From a bacterium (lineage in GTDB: Bacteria; Margulisbacteria; Marinamargulisbacteria; SXXA01), in the NCBI GenBank assembly GCA_010027915.1, contig RGUG01000103.1, positions 1 to 5,010 of the forward strand: a stretch of 5,010 nt of DNA. Direction: 5' to 3'. Made by a program: the position numbers and the translations under genes. Positions 1 through 5,010 of this stretch are shown piece after piece. The first letter of the stretch is position 1; each line of letters begins with the position of its first letter. The notes under the pieces were generated by a model. That model was not told where the DNA came from. It was given only the letters and a program-made list of their open reading frames with translations, and did no database searches.

Positions 1-513
1 GCATTGGCCCTGGCCGACTCACGAATACCCAGCCATAACACCCCCCCCACCAACCCGATGATGAGCATGGCGGGCAGATTAATGAAATGGCCTGTTGTGG
101 CAAAGGTTCCGTGTGAATAGGGGAGACTGGGTCAGGGTATCGGGCAATACCCACCCTATGTCTTTTAACAAACTAACGGCGTATCCGGACCAACCAACGG
201 CCACTGTTGCCGAGGCAAACAAATACTCCAAAATCAAATCCCATCCGATGACCCATGCCACCCCTTTTCCCATGGTCGCCAGGGCATAGGTGTAGGCACT
301 GCCGGCTTTGGGTATCATGGCGGCAAATTCGGCATAACATAGCCCCGCCAACAAACAAATGATGGCGGCGATGCCAAATGAGATGATAATACCTGGCCCA
401 GCATATTGGGCGGCGGCGGTACCGGTTAAGACAAAAATACCGGCCCCTATAATGGCCCCTATGCCCAACGTGATTAAATGCCACACACCCAATGCCCGCT
501 TTAAAGTACCCAT
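1..513 (-). CDS. APC-superfamily (CAT/YfnA-type) amino acid permease, frameshifted, 3' end outside the window
   Basis: Inner-membrane amino acid transporter, N-terminal part only. Residues about 13-33 form TM1 with the APC signature GIGAIIGAGIFVLTG, whose unwound glycine-rich stretch binds the substrate backbone in this superfamily. TM2 is about 41-63 and ends in CYAEFAAMIPKAGSAY; TM3 begins near 84 and carries the CAT-like WDLILEY. The start at 513 has a near-ideal Shine-Dalgarno (AAAGGAGGT) five bases upstream, inside gshA. The first frame ends at a TAA (79-81) after 144 residues, and its last dozen residues do not look like the family. In the next frame, from about 122 down to base 1, the sequence reads YSHGTF, then FINLPAMLIIGL and WLGIRESARAN, the expected TM4 and following loop. 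One extra base in the GGGG run at 120-123 (CCCC on the coding strand) explains this. It is either a sequencing error, a pseudogene or +1 frameshifting. The specific substrate cannot be told from sequence. Confidence 0.85.
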
Positions 514-1685
514 TCATTACCTCCTTTGATTGATCGCCATTCATCGCCCACTGCCGTGATCCCAATAAGGGCGGCCATTTCTAACCGTTCACGCACATGA
601 ATGGGGATGTCGGACAATGCCACCGGAACAAAATGCATGCCACTGGCATTTAAATTATCCCACTTGTTTTTTTCTTGGTTCACCCTTAAAAAAGCCCCTG
701 CCATGTGGACACCAATGTTGACCACGACCCACTCGGCCGTTTGATGGTCGTGGGTAAGGGTGCTGGCAATCCCTTCTTGGACCAAGTAGCGGTGGATGGC
801 ATGCCCACCTTTTCCGGCTGCCAATCGATTCCGGCCTTTGCGATTTAACCCCACTATATCCTCGGGGTTTTTGACGGCCATTACCCCCATGCCATAGGTG
901 CCTGCGTCGTGTTTGACAAAGACCGCTTCACAGCCACTGCTTGCTTGGATATGGCGAACGACTTGGGCCAACCGTTCCCTATCGGCTGATTGGGTAATAT
1001 CGACATGATCACAGACCGCATGGGCACACGAAACCCATTCGGGGGGTAGCCCGTGCTGTTCATGCAACCGGTTTACCACACGATGAAAGGCGTCAAAATG
1101 GACTGATTTTTTGCGTTGGTACCAACCCAACAGAGGCGAAGGATAGATTGGGACAGTTAGATGGTGCAGGACAAAGGGTAACCCATCGGATAAATCATTA
1201 TTCAAAATGGCCAGGTCAGCGTGATAGCGACCCGATGATAAATCGTCTAACACATGATGAAGGCACCACAGCTGGACGGGTATGCCCGTATCGGTATGAA
1301 AGATGGCAGAGTCGGCATCCTGGCAAAAGCCCGGGTTGTTGGACAAAAAAGTGGCCATTCGAACCGATAGGCCGGCTGCTTCTAATAAGGAACCGAGGGT
1401 ATGCAAATGTGACAAATAAAAGGGATTTCGGGTGTTTTCTTCGCAGACAATCAAAATGGATTGGGCACGGGGGGTATGTCGGGTAATCCACTCTAAAAAC
1501 GCCCCTGACGCAACGGGGTAATCGGAAGGGTGCAGGTTGTTAAAGCCAGCAGGAAACAAATTGGTGTCCACCACGACATAGCGATCCTGATTCACCCGTA
1601 TGTCCATCGATGTATAAAAGGGGACATTGTCCCATTCCATTTGCTGGGTTAAGGACGATAGGCAATCACCAACGATCTTTTTCAT
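501..1685 (-). CDS. gshA: Glutamate-cysteine ligase, A. ferrooxidans-type GshA (Pfam GshA family)
   Basis: Cytosolic enzyme that joins glutamate and cysteine with ATP to give gamma-glutamylcysteine, the first step of glutathione synthesis. It belongs to the family first defined in Acidithiobacillus ferrooxidans, which is unlike E. coli GshA. What I recognise: PFYTSMDIR and VDTNLFPAGFNNL at residues 22-51, the N-terminal hallmark; VFVKHDAGTYGMGVMAV at 255-271, a glycine-rich ATP-grasp-like loop; LVQEGI at 301-306; GAFLRVN at 330-336; and DNLNASGMHFVPVA at 343-356, matching the family's ENLNAPGM-type segment. Length is 394 residues, somewhat shorter than the roughly 430-450 I recall for the family. 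An in-frame TAG about nine bases before the ATG makes 1685 the earliest possible ATG; no good Shine-Dalgarno precedes it. The stop (501-503) lies inside the permease gene. No gshB is visible in the window. Confidence 0.9.
   Translation of the reverse strand: MKKIVGDCLSSLTQQMEWDNVPFYTSMDIRVNQDRYVVVDTNLFPAGFNNLHPSDYPVASGAFLEWITRHTPRAQSILIVCEENTRNPFYLSHLHTLGSLLEAAGLSVRMATFLSNNPGFCQDADSAIFHTDTGIPVQLWCLHHVLDDLSSGRYHADLAILNNDLSDGLPFVLHHLTVPIYPSPLLGWYQRKKSVHFDAFHRVVNRLHEQHGLPPEWVSCAHAVCDHVDITQSADRERLAQVVRHIQASSGCEAVFVKHDAGTYGMGVMAVKNPEDIVGLNRKGRNRLAAGKGGHAIHRYLVQEGIASTLTHDHQTAEWVVVNIGVHMAGAFLRVNQEKNKWDNLNASGMHFVPVALSDIPIHVRERLEMAALIGITAVGDEWRSIKGGNEWVL
519..527 (-). promoter_or_regulatory. Strong Shine-Dalgarno of the permease, inside gshA
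   Basis: AAAGGAGGT on the minus strand, five bases before the permease ATG (513-511). It fixes the permease start. The same bases encode Lys-Gly-Gly near the C-terminus of the upstream glutamate-cysteine ligase, so ribosomes finishing gshA arrive at this site. This is the strongest ribosome binding site in the window. Confidence 0.85.
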
Positions 1686-1931
1686 GCGTGTACTCTACCC
1701 AACCCCATTCTCAACGACAAGCATGGGTGCCAGACGAGGCCAAGACGATTCCTGATATAGGATTTCGTACCATGTTTAATAAGAGAAGGTGTCGGGAATA
1801 CAACCCCTATAGTTTGGGGGGGTCCAACTTCTTTATTCTGCGATTTCCGCCTTTTTTCTGCCTTTAAAATGTAACCCATTTTCTTCACAGTTGGTACTTC
1901 CTACCTGGCCCCCTCAAACCCAATGTGCCGA
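1686..1931. other. Intergenic region between trmB and gshA
   Basis: A 246-base gap separating two same-strand genes, so gshA probably has its own promoter here. The best minus-strand candidate is TTGTAT, a 16-base spacer and TATTAA around 1776-1803, which matches consensus poorly. Near trmB there is a small A/T-rich inverted repeat (see the terminator entry), and a G7 run lies at 1816-1822. I see no convincing RNA gene, riboswitch or coding sequence. Confidence 0.5.
1866..1882 (-). terminator. Weak hairpin downstream of trmB, possible terminator
   Basis: Perfect 6-bp inverted repeat AAAATG / CATTTT with a 5-base loop, about 50 bases past the trmB stop. On the minus strand the 3' arm ends in TTTT. 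The stem is A/T-rich and short and the T tract is part of the stem, so this is a poor intrinsic terminator. It is the only reasonable candidate between trmB and gshA. Confidence 0.2.
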
Positions 1932-2534
1932 TCACACCTGATACCCATATACGGCTGTCCATTCTGTTCGTTGGTCTAGTTGGCTAAAACGTGCCCAGTT
2001 GGTGTGGTAATGGGTGTCAAAAAACCCATCGTCTGGCACCCTCTTCCAATGGGCTCTCTGGCTTAACATCGATTGCATCCACTGGGCTAACTCGGGGACA
2101 TCGGTCGAGAGGTATAGCTTGGCTTGGGGGTGTAGTTTGGGTTCTAGGATGTCGAATAAGGCGGGGCGAATCACCCGGCGGTTGTGGTGCCGTTTTTTAA
2201 ACCATGGATCGGGATGAAACACATATACCGACCGAATCATGGGGGCTAGGATCCCATCTTGAATGACGCGTTCAGCTGAGCCATATATGACCTTGGCATT
2301 GTGAATCCCATCTCGTTGCAACCGTTGATTGGCCGTTATGACCAATGGTTTTCTAACCTCAATACCCAGAATATGACGATCAGGGAATGCCACGGCATAA
2401 TGCTGCAAAAAAAGCCCGCTGGCTGAGCCGATTTCTAGGTCGATGTCCGTTGGATTAAAGCCCCATTTCGCCCATTCAATCGGTGGGATGGGCTCCGTAA
2501 ACGTAAAGGGGTTAACATGGGGACGAACTCTCAT
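1932..2534 (-). CDS. trmB: tRNA (guanine-N7-)-methyltransferase TrmB
   Basis: Cytosolic SAM-dependent enzyme that methylates N7 of G46 in the variable loop of tRNAs. With the chosen start it has 200 residues. Motifs in order: RVRPHVNPF at 2-10; the SAM-binding DLEIGSASGLFL at 32-43; LGIEVRKP at 57-64, whose acidic residue normally contacts the SAM ribose; HPDPWFKKRHHNRR at 107-120, the family signature for tRNA binding and catalysis; and STDVPELA at 143-150. The C-terminal TNWARF (178-183) sits where most TrmB proteins have T-x-x-E, so the usual glutamate appears to be alanine. Start choice is uncertain. ATG 2534 begins right at the conserved domain but lacks a clear Shine-Dalgarno. ATG 2582 adds 16 residues and has GGGAGAG upstream. 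The frame is open to ATG 2663, which would overlap the divergent gene and lie upstream of the likely promoter. Confidence 0.92.
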   Translation of the reverse strand: MRVRPHVNPFTFTEPIPPIEWAKWGFNPTDIDLEIGSASGLFLQHYAVAFPDRHILGIEVRKPLVITANQRLQRDGIHNAKVIYGSAERVIQDGILAPMIRSVYVFHPDPWFKKRHHNRRVIRPALFDILEPKLHPQAKLYLSTDVPELAQWMQSMLSQRAHWKRVPDDGFFDTHYHTNWARFSQLDQRTEWTAVYGYQV

Positions 2535-2609
2535 GGGGGTATTGTGAATCCTACGCCTTAAATATTCAATTCCAAAGACCATCCTGTGGGCTCTCCCTGT
2601 GCACTTTTT

Positions 2610-2637
2610 TTGCTGAATCTTCCCCCTTGATGATATT
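2610..2637 (+). promoter_or_regulatory. Weak candidate promoter for the plus-strand operon
   Basis: TTGCTG, a 16-base spacer and GATATT (4 of 6 to the -10 consensus) in the divergent intergenic region. Transcription would begin near 2644, leaving a short leader of about 18 bases before the aminotransferase ATG. It overlaps the candidate trmB promoter, so the two could interfere. The match is poor, and the main argument is position. Confidence 0.2.
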
Positions 2638-2658
2638 CGGGGGGTGTGAAATGCTGAA
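2630..2658 (-). promoter_or_regulatory. Candidate sigma-70-type promoter for trmB
   Basis: On the minus strand, TTCAGC (3 of 6 to the -35 consensus), a 17-base spacer and TATCAT (5 of 6 to the -10). Transcription would start near 2622, giving a leader of about 40 bases to ATG 2582 or about 90 to ATG 2534. If real, it rules out the longest trmB start at 2663. This is eye-matching only. Confidence 0.3.
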
Positions 2659-2678
2659 GGCATGAATCATGTCATGCC
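2659..2678 (+). repeat. 7-bp inverted repeat over the aminotransferase start codon
   Basis: GGCATGA (2659-2665) and TCATGCC (2672-2678) are perfect inverted copies around a 6-base loop (2666-2671). The left arm contains the ATG at 2662 and part of the GAAGG Shine-Dalgarno-like stretch (2656-2660). The right arm contains the second in-frame ATG at 2674. In RNA it could fold over the start; in DNA it could be an operator. Confidence 0.5.
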
Positions 2679-3819
2679 AATTGCTGATCGTCCTGATGTG
2701 GTGATGCAACGGGGCCTGGGTTCTTTTCTGTGGGATCTTGAGGGGACGCAATATTTGGATTTTGTGCAAGGATGGGCTGTGAATTGTTTGGGGCACTGTC
2801 CCAATGAAATCCATGCCGCATTATCGAGCCAATCCCAGAAACTCATTAATCCGAGCCCAGCGTTTTATAACGAGCACATGATGGCGGTGTCCGACACATT
2901 GGCTCGCCTGAGTGGATTAGACCAGGTCTTTTTTGCTAATTCAGGGGCGGAAGCCAATGAGGGGGCCATTAAATTGGCTCGAAAGTGGGGGAGCAAGCAC
3001 AAGGAGGGTGCCCATACCTTCTTGGTGTTTGAGAATGGGTTTCATGGCCGAACATTGGCCACGATGTCGGCATCCGGCAAAGCTGGCTGGGACCAACTGT
3101 TTGAACCCAAAGTGCCCGGATTTGTTAAAGTGCCGTATGGGGATATTGACGCGGTTCGTTCCCACATTACCCCTCAGACCGTGGGAATCATGTTGGAATT
3201 GATACAAGGAGAGGGCGGTGTGATCCCTGCAGACGGGGCGTTTGTTAAGGGATTAAGAGAGTTGGCAACCCAGCATCGTGTGTTATTGATCATTGATGAG
3301 GTGCAAACGGGTGTGGCACGAACTGGGGATTTGTTTGCCTATCAGCACCATGGGATTTTGCCAGACATTTTAACCTTGGGGAAAGGGTTGGGGGGTGGCG
3401 TTCCGGTTGCGGCTTTGTTGGCAAACCGTGAAGCCTCGGTGTTTGAGTTTGGTGACCAAGGTGGCACCTACAATGGCAATCCCCTTATGTTAGCCGTGGT
3501 AGCCGCCGTATTAGACGCTGTGACCTCCCCCGGGTTTTTGGCCCATGTTCATACCCAATCCGACCGATTGAAATCCATCGCGATGGCCCATGCTAAGGAC
3601 TGGGGCGTGAGCATGGTGCGGGGCCGTGGCCTTTTGTTGGCAATGGTTTTAACCCATGATCGTGCCCCCGAATTGTGTTCCATTGCCCGTCGTCATGGCT
3701 TGTTGGTGAATGCCCCGCGACCCAATGTGATCCGTTTGATGCCCTCGTTGCGTGTGAGCGACGATGAGATCTCGTTGTTTGAGTCCCTCTTTGACTTAGC
3801 TGTGAAGGATTTATCATGA
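2662..3819 (+). CDS. argD: Class-III PLP aminotransferase, acetylornithine transaminase-like
   Basis: Cytosolic pyridoxal-phosphate enzyme of the acetylornithine/ornithine-type aminotransferase subgroup, most likely the ArgD step of arginine synthesis (N-acetylornithine and 2-oxoglutarate). The 385 residues are full length for the family. Landmarks: QYLDFVQGWAVNCLGHCP at 30-47; the phosphate-binding NSGAEANEGAIKLARKW at 93-109; FHGRT at 127-131; LELIQGEGG at 178-186; the cofactor-ring aspartate in IIDEVQTG (D212); the Schiff-base lysine K241 in TLGKGLGGGVP; GGTYNGNPL at 267-275; and the carboxylate-binding arginine in VIRLMPSL (R358). All catalytic residues are present. ATG 2662 is the first ATG after an in-frame TGA (2647-2649). 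Its only nearby Shine-Dalgarno-like sequence (GAAGG) is just one base away, so ATG 2674 is an alternative. The gene heads a three-gene operon. The exact substrate within class III is inferred, and the argD symbol is tentative. Confidence 0.9.
   Translation: MNHVMPIADRPDVVMQRGLGSFLWDLEGTQYLDFVQGWAVNCLGHCPNEIHAALSSQSQKLINPSPAFYNEHMMAVSDTLARLSGLDQVFFANSGAEANEGAIKLARKWGSKHKEGAHTFLVFENGFHGRTLATMSASGKAGWDQLFEPKVPGFVKVPYGDIDAVRSHITPQTVGIMLELIQGEGGVIPADGAFVKGLRELATQHRVLLIIDEVQTGVARTGDLFAYQHHGILPDILTLGKGLGGGVPVAALLANREASVFEFGDQGGTYNGNPLMLAVVAAVLDAVTSPGFLAHVHTQSDRLKSIAMAHAKDWGVSMVRGRGLLLAMVLTHDRAPELCSIARRHGLLVNAPRPNVIRLMPSLRVSDDEISLFESLFDLAVKDLS
3805..3809 (+). promoter_or_regulatory. Shine-Dalgarno of the nucleotidyltransferase-like gene
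   Basis: AAGGA six bases before ATG 3816, lying in the last codons of the aminotransferase. It supports the ATGA-overlap start and translational coupling. Confidence 0.6.
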
Positions 3820-4487
3820 TCCGATTCTTCAAAAAAGAATTGGATATACAGTCTTTAGCGGATGGGTTGTCTCGTCAGCTGGGAGAATCGTTGGTCATGG
3901 TGGGCTCATGCCCCGAATTGTTGGGAAATCCTGAGATTACCGTGTTGCTGGTAGTGGTCCATCGTGATCCCGATAGGGTGATTGAATACAGCTCAACGGT
4001 GCGTTCGTTTCGAAACCCACGCTTACTACTCAACGTCATGACGGTAACAGAAGTGGTGAGATCCCTTGATGTTTTTCCGTTGGAATATTCTCTTTTTGCG
4101 GCCCATGCCCATGTTTGGTACGGTCAAAATGTTTTTTTTCCACTCAAAATTGAATCCCATCACTTGAGACGTGAATGCGAATTTTATTTGCGATCGTGTG
4201 CCATTAAAATTCGGCAGGCATTGGTCTTAAATGCCAAACTCAAACCGTTACTTCAACAAAGTTGGCCTCAAATTATGGCCACCCTTCAGGTGTTATTATC
4301 CCCCCATCCACGTGACCCCCTACCAGTGCAAGAGGTGATAACCAAGCTTGAAGCGGCATTGTCTTTTGAAGATGGCTGGGTGCGATCGGTCAGCCATCAT
4401 GTGTACCATCACCGTTCGATGGTGCTTTCAGGCACTGAGTACGCCCAACTCGTTAGCCAGATTGTGGGGTACGTCGATCGCCAATGA
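3816..4487 (+). CDS. Nucleotidyltransferase-like hypothetical protein, degenerate catalytic motif
   Basis: A 223-residue, probably cytosolic protein of unknown function; no signal peptide or membrane segment is evident. The N-terminal half looks like a nucleotidyltransferase fold: LVMVGS at 26-31 followed by the hydrophobic strand ITVLLVVVHRD at 41-51. The usual G-S-x-n-D-x-D is not kept, since the expected aspartates are missing from NPEITV. RSLDVFPLEY (82-91) and LRRECEFYLRSCAIKIRQAL (117-136) resemble segments I recall from a family of uncharacterised nucleotidyltransferase-like proteins with a helical C-terminal half. That comparison is from memory and needs a profile search. The start overlaps the upstream stop as ATGA with AAGGA six bases before it, and the stop overlaps the next start the same way, so it should be made with both neighbours. 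A T8 run at 4132-4139 lies in the coding sequence, in frame. Catalytic activity is doubtful; a binding or scaffold role is a guess. Confidence 0.75.
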   Translation: MIRFFKKELDIQSLADGLSRQLGESLVMVGSCPELLGNPEITVLLVVVHRDPDRVIEYSSTVRSFRNPRLLLNVMTVTEVVRSLDVFPLEYSLFAAHAHVWYGQNVFFPLKIESHHLRRECEFYLRSCAIKIRQALVLNAKLKPLLQQSWPQIMATLQVLLSPHPRDPLPVQEVITKLEAALSFEDGWVRSVSHHVYHHRSMVLSGTEYAQLVSQIVGYVDRQ

Positions 4488-5010
4488 TCAAAGGGGGCAC
4501 CTTGAAGCGATGGGTTCGATGGGGCGTATGGCTTATCTTGTGGGGGGGTGGCAGTATCATGGCAACCCCCAAGCCCCAAGGGTATGTCGTGGACGAAACC
4601 GCCTTGTTATCCCCCCTACAAATCCAGCAAATGACAGCGGCCTCTCGTGCTTTGGCCAACGCCTCCGGCATCGAAGTGGCCACCCTGGTGGTCAATAGTA
4701 CCGAGGGGGTGCCCATTGAGCAGTATGCCGAGTCGGTGTTTAGGTCGTGGGGACTGGGTCAAAAGAAAGCAAACAACGGGCTTCTGTTTGTGACCTCATT
4801 GAGGGATAAACGAACCCGCATTGAAGTTGGGTATGGGTTAGAAGGGGTCTTAAATGATGGCAAAGTCGGGGCGTTACTCGACCGCTACGTTATCCCATTT
4901 TATAAGGCAAAGCGATTTCAGGAAGGGGTGGTGGCGGGCCATCTGGCGATTGTGGATAGCCTTGCCACTGCTTATCAATTGGACTTAAAGATCAATAAGC
5001 CGCCCCCACC
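4484..5010 (+). CDS. Exported TPM-domain (YgcG-type) protein, 3' end outside the window
   Basis: About 175 residues are visible. Residues 1-27 look like a signal peptide: basic KRWVR near 8-12, a hydrophobic WGVWLILWGGGSIM at 13-26, and likely cleavage after A27. The TPM domain follows: GYVVDETALLSP at 33-44, GIEVATLVVNS at 62-72, IEQYAESVFRSWGLGQKKANNGLLF at 78-102, RTRIEVGYGLEGVLND at 110-125, and a YVIPFYKAKRFQEGVVAG segment at 135-152. TPM domains occur in envelope proteins, and some are reported as acid phosphatases or assembly factors; no activity can be assigned here. A proline run (PPPP) begins at 173, probably leading to a C-terminal tail or membrane segment beyond the edge. ATG 4484 overlaps the upstream stop as ATGA but has a weak ribosome site. 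TTG 4502 has AAAGGGGG (4490-4497) four bases upstream, keeps the signal peptide, and is a real alternative. Confidence 0.9.
   Translation, partial: MIKGGTLKRWVRWGVWLILWGGGSIMATPKPQGYVVDETALLSPLQIQQMTAASRALANASGIEVATLVVNSTEGVPIEQYAESVFRSWGLGQKKANNGLLFVTSLRDKRTRIEVGYGLEGVLNDGKVGALLDRYVIPFYKAKRFQEGVVAGHLAIVDSLATAYQLDLKINKPPP

Noticed and set aside
173..565. 130-codon minus-strand frame across the permease start
   Set aside because: It is rich in Arg, His and Cys and is out of frame with the clearly real permease and gshA, so it is a shadow.
1810..1831. Bulged inverted repeat around the G7 run, considered as a terminator or regulatory hairpin
   Set aside because: It needs a bulge to reach six pairs and lacks a T tract, so it is too weak to list.
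1682..1888. 68-codon minus-strand frame ending in an ATGA overlap with the gshA start
   Set aside because: The overlap is tempting, but the predicted peptide has no recognisable domain, no good ribosome site and a composition typical of translated intergenic DNA.
1893..1905. GGTA/TACC inverted repeat downstream of trmB
   Set aside because: The stem has only four base pairs and no following T tract on either strand, so it is within chance expectation.
2566..2814. 82-codon minus-strand frame crossing the divergent promoter region
   Set aside because: It runs antisense into the aminotransferase and has no recognisable motif.
4348..4698. 116-codon plus-strand frame bridging the last two genes
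   Set aside because: It overlaps two well-supported coding frames and has low-complexity, Gly/Arg/Pro-rich content with no family resemblance.
1..5010. Possible CRISPR array, tRNA/rRNA gene, insertion sequence or defence system
   Set aside because: No spaced direct repeats, cloverleaf sequence, transposase or terminal inverted repeats, or nuclease/toxin motifs were seen. All six genes are metabolic, RNA-modifying, transport or envelope types.

Overview
The window is a compact bacterial chromosome segment with six protein genes and no RNA gene, mobile element or CRISPR array. Three genes lie on the minus strand (1-2534) and three on the plus strand (2662-5010), diverging from a short intergenic region near 2535-2661. 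Base composition looks roughly balanced, with many short G/C homopolymers. The organism is probably a Gram-negative, glutathione-making bacterium. The glutamate-cysteine ligase is of the type first described in Acidithiobacillus ferrooxidans, and the aminotransferase resembles beta/gammaproteobacterial ArgD-like enzymes. The TrmB N-terminus (RVRPHVNPF) is unlike the usual proteobacterial one, so I do not name a taxon.

Minus strand, in order of transcription: trmB (tRNA m7G46 methyltransferase, 1932-2534, possibly starting at 2582); a 246-base gap with only weak candidate signals; gshA (glutamate-cysteine ligase, 501-1685); and an APC/CAT-type amino acid permease starting at 513. The gshA stop and permease start overlap by 13 bases, and a near-perfect Shine-Dalgarno for the permease lies inside the last codons of gshA, so the two are very likely co-translated. 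The permease frame is broken: it stops at 79-81, but a clear continuation of the same family runs to the window edge in the next frame. The likely site is a four-base homopolymer at 120-123.

Plus strand: an ArgD-like class-III aminotransferase (2662-3819), a degenerate nucleotidyltransferase-like protein (3816-4487) and an exported TPM-domain (YgcG-type) protein (from 4484, running off the end). Both junctions are 4-base ATGA stop/start overlaps, so this is a tightly coupled operon. The aminotransferase start codon sits in a perfect 7-bp inverted repeat.

Most of the window is ordinary housekeeping and metabolism. The points most worth a second look are the permease frameshift, the gshA-permease coupling, the hairpin over the aminotransferase start, and the divergent nucleotidyltransferase-like gene linked to a TPM protein. 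I see no evidence of a defence system, mobile element or other wholly new system.
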